Below, in pieces: positions 17,551 through 26,733 of a stretch of 64,000 nucleotides of DNA; position 1 is the stretch's first letter; each line of letters begins with the position of its first letter. Made by a program: the position numbers and the translations under genes. This stretch comes from Jiulongibacter sediminis (GTDB lineage Bacteria; Bacteroidota; Bacteroidia; Cytophagales; Spirosomataceae), in the NCBI RefSeq assembly GCF_001306455.1, contig NZ_LGTQ01000015.1, positions 124,001-188,000 on the forward strand, read 5' to 3'. The notes under the pieces were generated by a model, which saw nothing but the letters and a program-made list of their open reading frames with translations, made no database searches and was not told the DNA's origin.

Positions 17551-18948
17551 ATGAAGTACCTTTTTTTACTCGTCGGAATAGTACTTGGCCGGGAATGCTT
17601 TTCTCAGGAAGCCAGACCCAGAATCATTGTCATGACAGACGGCGAAGTAGACGACCAAAGCTCCATGATTCGGTTCTTATTGTATGCCAATGAATTTGAT
17701 ATTGAAGCCATCATTGAATCAAACTCGGTGTATCAAAGAAACGGTCACAGCGTGGAACCCTGGCTTGAAAATCAGCTGGATGCCTACGAAAAAGACTACC
17801 CGAACCTAACTAAACATGCCAAAAATTACCCAACAGCGGCCGAGCTCCGGGCTTTATGCTATGTTGGTGATGAGGATTCTTCACACATTGTTGTTGACAA
17901 CCGGTCACCAATGCGTGTTCCCGGAATGAAACCGCAGATTGACCCATCTCAATGGCCAGATACACCGGGGTCGGATAAGATTGTAGAAGTTTTGTTGGAC
18001 TCTAAACCCGGCCCGGTCTTCATTCAGGCCTGGGGTGGTGGAAATACAGCTGCCAAAGCTTTTGAAAAGCTAAAGCGGGTATACCCCGATCAGTATGAAA
18101 AAGCAGTTAAAAAGGCGGTCATGTATAATATCTGGTATCAGGATGGGGCGGGGTCTTATATTGAGCAATTTCACCCGGAGGTCACCATGCTCATTTCTTA
18201 CCATTTCAGCGGAACCTGGGATTACGGTAGTCAGAACAATTCCACGGCTTTTGTAACGGAAAATCTGACAAACGGCAAAGGGCATTTGGGTAAACTTTAC
18301 CCACAGACATACATCAGCGAAGGCGATTCCCCCTCTTTCTTTTATTCCATACCTAACGGCCTTCGGTCTTTTGAAGATCCCACTTTTGGAGGTTGGGGAG
18401 GTCTATTTTATAAAGTGGATGGCTTTAAAAATGTGTATCGTGATGCCAATAAAGGTTCGTATACGCGATGGGTGGAACATGTTAACAGCGATTATCAGGC
18501 CCGACTGAAATGGTGTGAAACAGATGAGTTTTCAAAAGCCAATCACGCACCGGTTGTCAATATCAAAGGAGAGCAAAACATAACTGTAAAATCTGGTCAT
18601 ACTGTCACGTTGGAAGGTGAATTCAGTGATCCAGATCCATTGGATTTTGATGAGTTATGGCGGAAGTACGGTCCCATTTATCAGCAGCACGGAGGCACCC
18701 GCGAGACCTTTGAAGAAATGGCCAAAAAGAATTTCCCCAGAACCAAGGCTCACTGGTGGCAGTTTGAGGAGGCGGGTACTTACAAGGGTTTTGTTCCTTT
18801 AATTCAAACCGAAAAGGAGACGTTAACATTTACGGCTCCCCAAGTAGCCAAACCATCTACCATTCACATGGTTCTGGAGGTTTCTGATACGGGACAGCCG
18901 AAATTGACGAGTTATAAAAGGGTCATTATTACGGTTGTGCCTGATTGA
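17551..18948 (+). CDS. Sde182-like protein: nucleoside-hydrolase-like domain (DUF1593), secreted
   Basis: 465 residues with a short hydrophobic signal (MKYLFLLVGIVLGRECFSQ). PRIIVMTDGEVDDQSSMIRFL is the Asp-rich N-terminal motif of the nucleoside-hydrolase-like fold in PF07632, the family named after the cellulose-binding protein Sde182 of Saccharophagus. FIQAWGGGNTAAKAF is the second conserved block. The C-terminal 120 residues form an immunoglobulin/cadherin-like domain (FSDPDPLDFDELWRKYG; LEVSDTGQPKLTSYKRVII). The family's biochemical activity is poorly defined; binding or hydrolysis of a ribosyl- or glycosyl-containing compound is possible. It starts 11 bases after the GH20 stop and ends the operon. 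Confidence 0.85.
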   Translation: MKYLFLLVGIVLGRECFSQEARPRIIVMTDGEVDDQSSMIRFLLYANEFDIEAIIESNSVYQRNGHSVEPWLENQLDAYEKDYPNLTKHAKNYPTAAELRALCYVGDEDSSHIVVDNRSPMRVPGMKPQIDPSQWPDTPGSDKIVEVLLDSKPGPVFIQAWGGGNTAAKAFEKLKRVYPDQYEKAVKKAVMYNIWYQDGAGSYIEQFHPEVTMLISYHFSGTWDYGSQNNSTAFVTENLTNGKGHLGKLYPQTYISEGDSPSFFYSIPNGLRSFEDPTFGGWGGLFYKVDGFKNVYRDANKGSYTRWVEHVNSDYQARLKWCETDEFSKANHAPVVNIKGEQNITVKSGHTVTLEGEFSDPDPLDFDELWRKYGPIYQQHGGTRETFEEMAKKNFPRTKAHWWQFEEAGTYKGFVPLIQTEKETLTFTAPQVAKPSTIHMVLEVSDTGQPKLTSYKRVIITVVPD

Positions 18949-19042
18949 CAGACATTCCTTACGAAAATTTCAACTCAGGTTTCCCTAATTAATCAGTAAA
19001 TTGGGCACGATTACCATTTACTCTTTAACCTTATTTACCTGA

Positions 19043-20743
19043 ATGAATAATTTATTACCCTTGCAAAAAGGGATGTTGGCCCTGTTCTCTCTATTGGCCC
19101 TGGGTCTTTCTACTTCCTGTGAGTCCGATAAAAAAAGCGAAAGACCGAATATCGTTTTCATTATGTCTGACGATCATGCTTATCAGGCGATCTCAGCTTA
19201 TGATAATAAGTTGATTGAAACTCCAAACATTGACCGCATTGCAGAGCGAGGCATGTTATTTACCAATGCCAGTGTGACCAATTCCATTTGTGCCCCTTCC
19301 AGGGCCACCATTCTGACTGGTAAGCACTCTCACCTGAACGGCAAAGTGGATAATGTCAACCCGTTTGATACCACGAATGTGACGTTCCCGCAATTGCTTC
19401 AGGAAGCCGGCTACCAGACGGCCATGTTTGGTAAACTGCATTTTGGTAATAATCCCAAAGGCTTCGACCAGTTTAAAATTTTACCTGGACAAGGCTCTTA
19501 TTATAACCCTGATTTCATCACCAAAAATGAAGGTGAAATTAAAGTCAATGGTTACGTGACTGATATCATCACCGACATGACCCTAGACTGGCTTAGCAAT
19601 GAACGTGAGGCGGAAAAGCCTTTTATGTTGATGTATTTGCACAAGGCTCCGCACCGCTCTTGGTACATGGCTGAACGTCATATGGAAGAGTATATGAATA
19701 AAACTTTCCCCGAGCCAGAAACGCTTTTTGATGATCATGAAGGAATGCCTGCGGCGAAAGTAGCTGAAATGAATATTAGTGGCAATATGGGCTGGGCCCG
19801 CGATCTGAAGATCTATCCGGAGACTATGGATGAAATGGGAGTTGATGAAATAGGGTTTGATAAGCAAGGCTTTGATTACGCCTACGGCCGACTGGACTCC
19901 TCTCAAAAGGCTAATTTTGACGCCTTCTACAAAAAGAGAAGTGAAGACCTCAAAGAGCGTTACCCGAATATGACATTGGAAGATCTTACCCGTTGGCGTT
20001 ACCAGGTTTATATGCAGGATTATCTGGGAACCATCAAATCGGTAGACGAAAATGTAGGCCGAGTGTTGGATTACCTGGAAGAAAATGATCTGATGGACAA
20101 TACCATTATTGTTTACACCTCAGATCAGGGTTTCTACCTTGGCGAGCATGGCTGGTTTGATAAGCGATTCATTTATGATGAAAGCTTTAAAACTCCACTT
20201 TTGGTTTCATGGCCAAACAGAATCAAAGCAGGAACAACTTCGGATGAACTGGTTCAGAACCTTGACTTCGCTGAAACGTTCCTGGATGTAGCCGGTGTAG
20301 AGCAGCCAGCCGATATGCAAGGAAAAAGCATGATGCCGGTATTGACAGGAGATTTGGAGAACTGGGACAGAGACGCGGTGTATTATCATTATTATGAGCA
20401 TCCGTCAGAGCATAATGTAAATCGTCATTATGCAGCCGTTACCAAGGATTATAAACTGATCCACTACTATTTTGATCAGAATTACTGGGAGTTAATTGAT
20501 CGCAAAAAGGATCCGAACGAGCAGCATAATTATTATGATGACCCGGCTTATGCCGACATTCGCAAAGAGATGCACACTACACTGGATGCTCTTCGTGAGC
20601 AGTACGGAGACAATGAGACGATCAGTCAGAAATACATTGACGATTTCATGCCACTGGCTGTAGAGGGCAAAGTTTGGGGTGTTACAGAAGAAATTCTGGA
20701 TGGCATCGTGAAGAACTGGAAGGCCATGAAGGACGAGGAATAA
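19043..20743 (+). CDS. sulfatase, formylglycine-type lipoprotein (family S1)
   Basis: 566 residues. LLALGLSTSC is a lipobox, so the mature protein is probably anchored by its cysteine. NIVFIMSDDHAYQ gives the calcium-binding aspartates. SICAPSRATILTGKHSH contains C83-x-P-S-R, the cysteine converted to formylglycine, and the conserved lysine/histidine segment. YTSDQGFYLGEHGWFDKRF is the second metal-binding block. It should remove sulfate from a carbohydrate such as a sulfated algal polysaccharide or glycosaminoglycan. A formylglycine-generating enzyme is needed but is not in the window. It stands alone, with a short upstream gap after the Sde182 gene and a terminator downstream. Confidence 0.93.
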   Translation: MNNLLPLQKGMLALFSLLALGLSTSCESDKKSERPNIVFIMSDDHAYQAISAYDNKLIETPNIDRIAERGMLFTNASVTNSICAPSRATILTGKHSHLNGKVDNVNPFDTTNVTFPQLLQEAGYQTAMFGKLHFGNNPKGFDQFKILPGQGSYYNPDFITKNEGEIKVNGYVTDIITDMTLDWLSNEREAEKPFMLMYLHKAPHRSWYMAERHMEEYMNKTFPEPETLFDDHEGMPAAKVAEMNISGNMGWARDLKIYPETMDEMGVDEIGFDKQGFDYAYGRLDSSQKANFDAFYKKRSEDLKERYPNMTLEDLTRWRYQVYMQDYLGTIKSVDENVGRVLDYLEENDLMDNTIIVYTSDQGFYLGEHGWFDKRFIYDESFKTPLLVSWPNRIKAGTTSDELVQNLDFAETFLDVAGVEQPADMQGKSMMPVLTGDLENWDRDAVYYHYYEHPSEHNVNRHYAAVTKDYKLIHYYFDQNYWELIDRKKDPNEQHNYYDDPAYADIRKEMHTTLDALREQYGDNETISQKYIDDFMPLAVEGKVWGVTEEILDGIVKNWKAMKDEE

Positions 20744-20776
20744 AATCAAACCTTCTTCCTACTGCCGAAGTATAAA

Positions 20777-20824
20777 CCTGCCACGACCGAATTCTCCTGA
20801 GTTTAGTCGTGGCAGGATTTTTTT
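20777..20824. terminator. bidirectional hairpin terminator between sulfatase and prpC
   Basis: An 11-bp perfect stem CCTGCCACGAC / GTCGTGGCAGG extends inward through AATTC / GAGTT pairs, giving a stem of roughly 18 bp with a 4-base loop. A T run follows on the plus strand and A residues precede it, so it can serve both convergent genes. Confidence 0.8.
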
Positions 20825-21935
20825 AGAAGGGAAGTACCTTCCTCTGCGGAACTCCATTATAAGAACTCAGCGGCCGGATAAGCTTATTGTTCGCATTCTG
20901 TTCCAGGATATTGGCCGTCCAGCCAGCGACGCGACTCATCACAAAAATGGGCGTGAACATCTCAATTTCAAAGCCCATCATATAATAGGCAGGCCCGGCT
21001 GGGAAATCCAGGTTTGGGTAAATGTTTTTTTCTCTGAGCATGACCTTTTCGAGGATATCAGAAATTTCAATCCACTTTTTCTCACCCACAAAATCAGCCA
21101 TTTTCCGGGCATACTTTTTCATGGTGGGTACTCTGGAGTCTCCGTTTTTGTAAACGCGGTGACCAAAACCCATGATTTTCCGTTTCTCTTGAAGAGCGGT
21201 CAGCATCCATTCTTCGGCTTGCCCGGGTTGGTCAATTTCCTTGAGCATGTGCATTACCATTTCATTGGCACCGCCATGCAGCGGACCTTTCAGGGCACCG
21301 ATGGCCCCCGTAACGGCCGAGTAAATATCAGAGGTGGTGGAGGTGATCACCCGGGCTGTGAAGGTGGAAGCATTGAAACTATGTTCGGCATACAAAATCA
21401 AAGAAACATCAAAAGCCTTGATCACTTCCGGAGCCGGTACTTCACCGAAACACATGTGAAAAAAGTTTTCAGAGAAACTAAGGGTGCGGTCAGGCCTGAT
21501 ATACAATTTACCGATTTTGTGCCGGTAAGACGCCGCGATCATACACGGGATATTGGCCAGAAGACTCAGGTATTTATCCAGATTGGTATCGTGGCTGTTG
21601 TCCCAGATTCGTTCGTCTTCACAGCCGAATATACTTATTCCCGTTCGCAGACTGTCCATGGGATGGGCGTGAGTCGGCAAGGACTGCAGGCAGTTTAACA
21701 CTTCCTTGGAAAGTCCTCGCTTTGCTTGCTCTGCTGCCATGAACTTTTCTTTTTGGGTCTTATCGGGGAGTTCGCCATGCACTAGCAAATAAGCGACATC
21801 TAAAAAGTCACGGTACTCACAAAGTTCCTCCACAGCATAGCCCCGGTAGGTGAGTGAGTTGGTTTCGGGCATTACTTTGGAAATGGCAGAGGTATCAACC
21901 GTCACTCCAGCTAAACCTTTGAATACTTGTTCCAT
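20823..21935 (-). CDS. prpC: 2-methylcitrate synthase / citrate synthase family
   Basis: 370 residues from the ATG at 21935, which lies one base beyond the stop of prpB; the open frame runs 48 codons further upstream through prpB, but that extension is not citrate-synthase-like. Conserved blocks are LTYRGYAVEELC, AEHSFNASTFTARV (catalytic His), GALKGPLHGGANE, IMGFGHRVYKNGDSR and LDFPAGPAYYMMG (catalytic Asp). It condenses propionyl-CoA with oxaloacetate. Assignment as methylcitrate rather than citrate synthase rests on the operon with prpB and prpD and on the short length. Confidence 0.92.
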   Translation of the reverse strand: MEQVFKGLAGVTVDTSAISKVMPETNSLTYRGYAVEELCEYRDFLDVAYLLVHGELPDKTQKEKFMAAEQAKRGLSKEVLNCLQSLPTHAHPMDSLRTGISIFGCEDERIWDNSHDTNLDKYLSLLANIPCMIAASYRHKIGKLYIRPDRTLSFSENFFHMCFGEVPAPEVIKAFDVSLILYAEHSFNASTFTARVITSTTSDIYSAVTGAIGALKGPLHGGANEMVMHMLKEIDQPGQAEEWMLTALQEKRKIMGFGHRVYKNGDSRVPTMKKYARKMADFVGEKKWIEISDILEKVMLREKNIYPNLDFPAGPAYYMMGFEIEMFTPIFVMSRVAGWTANILEQNANNKLIRPLSSYNGVPQRKVLPF

Positions 21936-21936
21936 A

Positions 21937-22833
21937 TCATTCGAGGTTAAAGTTGTAAATCGAGCTGTCGAAGGCGTCATAATCTTCATACCGCAGCACC
22001 TCATACAGCTCTTTTCGGGTTTGCATGTTGGGTAAGAGGCTCTCTTGTGTGCCCTCATCCAAAATGGTTTTAAGACCATCAGATACCGCTTTCATGGCCA
22101 GTCGCTGCGTAGTCACAGGGTAGATGACCATATTCACGCCCAGGTTTTCCAGTTGTTTGGCCGTCAGTAGTTCAGATTTCCCGAATTCCGTCATATTCGC
22201 CAGAATAGGCACGGAGATGGCTTTACGCATCTGCTCAAAATCGGTTTCTGAATACATGGCTTCCGGGAAAATCATGTCGGCTCCGGCATCTACATAGGCT
22301 TTGGCCCGGTTGATGGCCCCATCAAGTCCTTCACTGGCCCGGGCATCTGTACGGGCCATCACGATGAAGTTGGGATCTGTTTTGGCTTCAGCCGCCGTTT
22401 TCACTTTTTTGATCATTTCTTCCATCGGAACTATGGTCTTGTGATCCAGATGCCCGCAGCGTTTAGGGTTGGTCTGGTCTTCCAGATGACAACCGGCCAG
22501 TCCCAGCCGTTCCATTTCCATTATGGTGCGGGCTACATTCATGGTTTCGCCAAACCCGGTATCCACATCCACAATGGCCGGCAAAGAACTCACCCGGGCG
22601 ATTTGCGAAGCAATTTGAGATACTTCCGTCAAGGTGGTAAAGCCAATATCTGGCAAGCCGAGCGAGTTCGACATAACGGCTCCTGAAATATAAATACCAT
22701 CAAAACCCAGCTGCTCAATGATCATGGCCACCAAAGCATTGTAGGCTCCGGGGAATTTCAGGAGTTTGCCGGAGGCCAGGCCTTCTGCAAGCACTTTCCG
22801 TTTTTCTGTGGCGGTTATTGTTGAGTTGATCAT
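21937..22833 (-). CDS. prpB: 2-methylisocitrate lyase
   Basis: 298 residues of the isocitrate lyase/PEP mutase superfamily. The active-site loop reads [13 protein letters not shown], with the K-[KR]-C-G-H motif of the lyases. VDVDTGFGE supplies a metal-binding aspartate, and [16 protein letters not shown] is the family's typical segment. It splits 2-methylisocitrate into pyruvate and succinate. Its ATG overlaps the prpD stop by 4 bases, and prpC begins one base beyond its own stop, so the three genes are translationally coupled. Confidence 0.93.
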   Translation of the reverse strand: MINSTITATEKRKVLAEGLASGKLLKFPGAYNALVAMIIEQLGFDGIYISGAVMSNSLGLPDIGFTTLTEVSQIASQIARVSSLPAIVDVDTGFGETMNVARTIMEMERLGLAGCHLEDQTNPKRCGHLDHKTIVPMEEMIKKVKTAAEAKTDPNFIVMARTDARASEGLDGAINRAKAYVDAGADMIFPEAMYSETDFEQMRKAISVPILANMTEFGKSELLTAKQLENLGVNMVIYPVTTQRLAMKAVSDGLKTILDEGTQESLLPNMQTRKELYEVLRYEDYDAFDSSIYNFNLE

Positions 22834-24338
22834 CCGAAAATTCCTTTTTGTTGAGTTTTTACTAAATAGCCTTCAGGCACTTCCACATTGAGCTGCTGGA
22901 TTTCCTGCGGCGAAAGCTCGGGGAGGCGACTGACCAGTTCCAGAAAACGGTTTCTTTCTGCCGAAGTGATGATGCCCTCCGTAAGCATATCAAACTTTTG
23001 GATATAGTTTTTTCTCACAAAAGGCCGGGCACCGGCAGGGTGGGCATTGGCTCTTTCCAGTTCGTCTTCGATGATTGTTCCGTCTTTCAGGGTGATGATC
23101 ACTTTTCCGCCGAAAGCCTTTTTGTCGGGGTCCGGGTCGTGGTACAGTTTCGTCCACTTTTCTTTCTCCACCGTGCTCACTTTATGCCATAGGTCAACAG
23201 TATCTTTTCGGTTCGTCCGTTCAGGGGCATAGGATTTCACGTGGTGCCAGAAGCCATCCTGCAGAGCCACTGTGAAAATATACATGATGCTGTGATCAAG
23301 CGTTTCCCGGGAGCTTTTCGGATCAAATTTCTGAGGGTCTTTTGAACCTGTGCCGATCACATAATGCGTATGGTGGGAGGTCTCAATCAAAATACTTTCG
23401 ATGGCCTCAAAATCCGCAATCCTTTCCCGCATCCGGAACGCCAGGTCAATCAGGGCCTGCGACTGATATTCGGCGGAATGCTCCTTGGTATAGGTTTCCA
23501 GAATGGCTCGTTTGGACTCTCCGTGATCTGGTAAGGGTACCGTATAGTTCGCTTCGGGACCATCCAAAATCCAGGCGATCACAGAGTCCTCTCCCTCGTA
23601 GATCGGCGACGGACTTTTCTCACCTCGCATGGCTCTGTCCACCGCTTCAATGGCCAGTTTAGCTCCATGAGCGGGTACGTAGGCTTTCCAGCTGGAGATC
23701 TCTCCTTTGCGGGATTGACGCGTGCTGATACTGGTATGCAAAGCCTGCTGAATGGCCTGATAGGTGGTCTCTGTATCGAGGCCAAGCAAGGCACAAACCC
23801 CTGCCGCCTGGGCCGGAGCAAGGTGGGCCACGTGATCAATTTTATGCTCATGCAGGCAGATGCCTTTCACCAGGTTCACATGCACTTCATAAGCCGCCAC
23901 GATGCCCCTTAAAACTTCGGCTCCGCCTTTGCCCATCTGCTGGGCCACGGCTAAAACAGCCGGAATGCTATCCGCCGGATGCGAATAATCAGCTGCCAGA
24001 AAAGTATCGTGATAGTCCAGCTCACGCACGGCTACACAATTGGCCCAGGCAGCCCATTCGGCATGGACGCGGGTCTTGTTTGAGGTGCCAAAAATGTTGG
24101 CTCCGTTCCCGGTTCTGGAATGGGCCAGAGCTTGTTCACGGGCGTTGACGACGGGTGTGCGATTGACTGAAGCGATGGCTACTGAAGCATTATCGATGAT
24201 GCGGTTGATCACCATTTCGGTGACTTCTGCATCGATGGGCGTGAGGTCGGTGGTCATGGCGGCCAGTTTCCAGGCCAACTGCTCTTCTTTCAGAAGATTG
24301 GTTTTAGAAGGATAAACCTTGACGGTATGGTTGGTCAT
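22830..24338 (-). CDS. prpD: 2-methylcitrate dehydratase (MmgE/PrpD family)
   Basis: 502 residues, close to the usual PrpD length. Recognisable family blocks are [29 protein letters not shown] near residue 115, [23 protein letters not shown] and [17 protein letters not shown], with a C-terminal domain containing [15 protein letters not shown]. It dehydrates 2-methylcitrate to 2-methyl-cis-aconitate. It is first in the prpD-prpB-prpC operon, which lets the cell burn propionyl-CoA to pyruvate and succinate. No prpR-type regulator is adjacent, and a separate hydratase (AcnD/AcnB) must be elsewhere. Confidence 0.94.
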   Translation of the reverse strand: MTNHTVKVYPSKTNLLKEEQLAWKLAAMTTDLTPIDAEVTEMVINRIIDNASVAIASVNRTPVVNAREQALAHSRTGNGANIFGTSNKTRVHAEWAAWANCVAVRELDYHDTFLAADYSHPADSIPAVLAVAQQMGKGGAEVLRGIVAAYEVHVNLVKGICLHEHKIDHVAHLAPAQAAGVCALLGLDTETTYQAIQQALHTSISTRQSRKGEISSWKAYVPAHGAKLAIEAVDRAMRGEKSPSPIYEGEDSVIAWILDGPEANYTVPLPDHGESKRAILETYTKEHSAEYQSQALIDLAFRMRERIADFEAIESILIETSHHTHYVIGTGSKDPQKFDPKSSRETLDHSIMYIFTVALQDGFWHHVKSYAPERTNRKDTVDLWHKVSTVEKEKWTKLYHDPDPDKKAFGGKVIITLKDGTIIEDELERANAHPAGARPFVRKNYIQKFDMLTEGIITSAERNRFLELVSRLPELSPQEIQQLNVEVPEGYLVKTQQKGIFG

Positions 24339-24731
24339 GAAGTACTCTTTTGTTCTTGTTGATGATGAGCGTTTTCCGAGGGAAAGGGGACTCGTTTTTC
24401 AGATGTTCAAAAGATACGAAGAATTCAGATGACCAACCCGCAGATGGATAGAAAATGTACTTCTAACACCTCGTCCGATGGCTGAGAACCGAAGGGTAGG
24501 CCATTGTATGAGTAAATGGTGAATAGGGTCAGACCTCACAGAGGTCTGACCTACTAAATCAAAGAAAAGGCAGCTAACATAAGGTCTTAATCTGAACTCA
24601 TAAACTTAGAAAGTGCTTACAATTTGACTGTAAATTTAAACTCAGGCATTAACTTGGTCTTTGAAGTTGGATATATGCAAATTTGCTTAGAAACTGGAAT
24701 GTATTCTGGACCTCGTTGGCATTAATGAAAA
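24339..24731. other. 393-base gap between prpD and the retron
   Basis: No convincing gene. It must hold the prp promoter (leftward) and the retron promoter (rightward). Visible structure is the 11-bp palindrome at 24527-24551 and a perfect 10-base palindrome GCAAATTTGC at 24677-24686, about 50 bases before the effector start. Composition changes from balanced near prpD to AT-rich from about 24560 onward, which may mark the left edge of acquired DNA. Confidence 0.6.
24527..24551. repeat. perfect intergenic palindrome
   Basis: GGTCAGACCTC and GAGGTCTGACC enclose ACA: 11 bp without mismatch. Because both neighbouring genes point away from it, it is not a simple terminator. An extragenic palindromic repeat or an operator is more likely. 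Confidence 0.7.
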
Positions 24732-25634
24732 ATGAATAAAGAAATAGGCATAGCGAAAAAGATTTACAACAACCTCTACAAAAGAGATGTTGACTCTACG
24801 CTTAATATTTTTTTATGTGGAGCAGACACTGGAAGAACTGATTCATTTAGATATTTACTTAATTCAGAATTTCAAAAACATGCCAGGTTCAATGTTGTGT
24901 ACCCAGAATTCATTTTTGCAACACTGCTAAATCGAAAGGACGATAACTTACTAGAACTTGAAGATGAACTAGCAAAATATGTTGATTTGATAATAATTCC
25001 CCTTGAAGGCCAAGGAACATTAGCAGAAATAGGAGCGTTTACTGTTAATAAGAAGCTGCTTCCAAAAATAATTGCCATCAATGATTTTAAATATCGGAAC
25101 GCCAAAAGCTTCATCAATTTAGGACCTCTTGATTTAATCAAAAAGAACAACCCTAAAAACCTTGTATTTTTTCACAAAGGCCGTGAATCAGAAATATTGG
25201 AAGAATTAATTGAAAGTATTTCTAAGAAGCGATATGAGAAAAAACACTCCTATGATTTAGCGAATATCTTTAATTTATCTAGATACATATTTTATCTAAT
25301 TTCAATATTTCAACCTCTTTCCAAGGATGGAATTATTGAAAAACTTAATGAGTTCACGTCTGAAAAAGAAGATGAAAAAATAAAAATGAAATTTATTGAT
25401 GCCTCAATTCAAATTTTAATCCAAAAAAATAGAATAGAGAAGGATATCAAATCTGATTTTTCCGAGGCATTCGGTTTAACAACAGAAGGGCATCAGTATG
25501 TATATGAGGAATTAATTCCAAAGCTCGCTATAGTAAATGACTTTAATAAAATAAGATTACAAATAATTAATAACCGAAGTAAGAGGAAAAAGAAAATTAT
25601 GGATAAGGAGTTAAAGCTTTTAGCATTAAAGTAG
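24732..25634 (+). CDS. retron effector, nucleoside-deoxyribosyltransferase-like with C-terminal DNA-binding-type domain
   Basis: 300 residues, homologous from memory to the effector of retron Ec86 (Eco1; about 305 residues). Shared blocks are NIFLCGAD (residues 25-32), FNVVYPE, VDLIIIPLEGQGTLAEIGAF and KSFINLGPLDLIKK. The N-terminal half is a nucleoside 2-deoxyribosyltransferase-like Rossmann fold, with E99 in TLAEIGAF as the probable catalytic glutamate. The C-terminal half is helical, with a winged-helix-like region ending in a very basic tail (NRSKRKKK). In type II-A retrons this protein is held inactive by RT-msDNA and depletes nucleotides on phage infection. The RT gene follows 132 bases later. 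Its AT-rich composition differs from the flanking metabolic genes. Confidence 0.88.
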   Translation: MNKEIGIAKKIYNNLYKRDVDSTLNIFLCGADTGRTDSFRYLLNSEFQKHARFNVVYPEFIFATLLNRKDDNLLELEDELAKYVDLIIIPLEGQGTLAEIGAFTVNKKLLPKIIAINDFKYRNAKSFINLGPLDLIKKNNPKNLVFFHKGRESEILEELIESISKKRYEKKHSYDLANIFNLSRYIFYLISIFQPLSKDGIIEKLNEFTSEKEDEKIKMKFIDASIQILIQKNRIEKDIKSDFSEAFGLTTEGHQYVYEELIPKLAIVNDFNKIRLQIINNRSKRKKKIMDKELKLLALK

Positions 25635-25745
25635 CCATTAATAGAATGACGTTTCGTCTTTCTGGTCTCAACTTACATTTATACAATAAACTTAGATTTT
25701 GAAAACGTTAGAGTTTTCAAAACTAACTTTATCTAAGTAAAAGCC
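25615..25745 (+). ncRNA. candidate retron msr-msd RNA
   Basis: It lies directly before the RT gene. The 5' end AGCTTTT, followed at once by an AGC triplet (25622-25624, possible branch guanosine at 25623), can pair with AAAAGCC near 25740-25745 as a1/a2 arms. A small hairpin GACG-TTT-CGTC at 25648-25658 resembles an msr stem-loop; Ec86 msr also has a GTTTCG loop. A long hairpin follows at 25690-25738: outer ACTTAGA/TCTAAGT and inner TTTTGAAAAC/GTTTTCAAAA around a 6-base loop, the natural msd candidate. The 5' end overlaps the effector's last codons. Ends are inferred by eye, without folding software. Confidence 0.55.
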
Positions 25746-25766
25746 TCCTTATCCATTTTAATCGAG

Positions 25767-26669
25767 ATGAAAAAGTTTGAGAACTTCATATTAGAAATTG
25801 GACTAACTAAAAGTGCCATAGAGAATTATGTCACATTTTCTGATGCCAGCTACAATACTTTTTACATTCCAAAAAAGAAGAAGGGAGAGAAACGAGTTAT
25901 TGACTGCCCTAACGCCAATTTAAAAGCTATTCAAAGATTTTTTTTAAAGAAATACTTAAATAAGGTTGAAGTAAATAAAAGGGTTAATGGTTTTGTGCCT
26001 AAAAGAGGAATAAAGAGGAACGCTCTTTTTCATATGAAAAACAAATACCTATTGACAATTGACATTAAAGATTTCTTTCCTTCAATTTCGCAGAAAAAGG
26101 TTTTTGAAGTTCTGTATGAAATATATTATGATAAGGATTTTGCTCTAAAAATGGCGAAACTCTGCACATACAAAAGATCTCTACCGCAAGGAGCACCAAC
26201 TTCTCCAGCTTTATCAAATTTAGTTTTCAAGGGGATTGATGATGAAATAATGAAGTATTGTAATTCTGAGATGGTAAACTATTCAAGATATGCAGATGAT
26301 TTAACATTTTCTTCTGACAATAAGAATTCATTGCAATACGTATACAAATTCGTTAGTCACTTACTATACACTAACGGGTTTAACATCAACAAAAAGAAGA
26401 CAAGGTACTTATCAGGGAAAGGAAAAATGTCAATTACAGGTGTCTATATAAATAGCGGTAAACCAAAGGTTAGCAGTGAATTAAAAAAACAACTTCGAGC
26501 CGAGCTGCATCAGTACATCATAAATGGTAAAGAAATTAATCTAAACCAAGTATCCGGTTACATTTCCTTCATTAGCAGCATAGAGGATGATTATTTAAAA
26601 AAGGTTGAATCGTATATTGAGAAACTCAAAAAGAAAAAAACACTAATGTTAACATTAAAGGCTGAATAG
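25767..26669 (+). CDS. retron reverse transcriptase
   Basis: 300 residues, close to the length of Ec86 RT. The catalytic aspartates are in LTIDIKDFFPS (D99) and RYADDLTFS (Y175-A-D-D178). LPQGAPTSPALSNL is RT motif 4. Two features mark it as a retron RT: NALFH at residues 85-89 (the NAxxH motif) and SITGVYI at 222-228, the position of the VTG motif, with Ile for Val. There is no maturase or endonuclease domain, so it is not a group II intron RT. It should reverse-transcribe the adjacent msr-msd RNA into msDNA that controls the upstream effector. Low-GC codon use matches the effector gene. Confidence 0.95.
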   Translation: MKKFENFILEIGLTKSAIENYVTFSDASYNTFYIPKKKKGEKRVIDCPNANLKAIQRFFLKKYLNKVEVNKRVNGFVPKRGIKRNALFHMKNKYLLTIDIKDFFPSISQKKVFEVLYEIYYDKDFALKMAKLCTYKRSLPQGAPTSPALSNLVFKGIDDEIMKYCNSEMVNYSRYADDLTFSSDNKNSLQYVYKFVSHLLYTNGFNINKKKTRYLSGKGKMSITGVYINSGKPKVSSELKKQLRAELHQYIINGKEINLNQVSGYISFISSIEDDYLKKVESYIEKLKKKKTLMLTLKAE

Positions 26670-26733
26670 CTATGGCGATTAGCCCTGCGATAGGCCTGTG
26701 TTGAACGGAGGCGGAGTCTGTTTGAATCGCTAG
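26669..26733. repeat. GC-rich structured element after the retron RT
   Basis: Directly after the RT stop, GCGATT (26675-26680) pairs with AATCGC (26725-26730). The enclosed 44 bases are GC-rich and can form a small CCT/AGG hairpin. It contrasts sharply with the AT-rich RT gene and could mark the right edge of the retron island or be an extragenic repeat. It is not a classic terminator because no T run follows directly. Confidence 0.45.

Noticed and set aside
21936-22079. 48-codon N-terminal extension of prpC inside prpB
   Set aside because: The extension is cysteine-rich out-of-frame prpB sequence; the ATG at 21935 fits the family start and the tight operon spacing.
24560-24731. Upstream gap as the retron msr-msd location
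   Set aside because: It has only short weak hairpins and no clear a1/a2 arms; the segment just before the RT is much better structured. It remains the fallback if the RT-proximal candidate fails.
25767-26669. RT as part of a diversity-generating retroelement or group II intron
   Set aside because: No template/variable repeat pair, no Avd-like gene, no maturase or endonuclease domain, and retron-specific NAxxH and ITG motifs are present.
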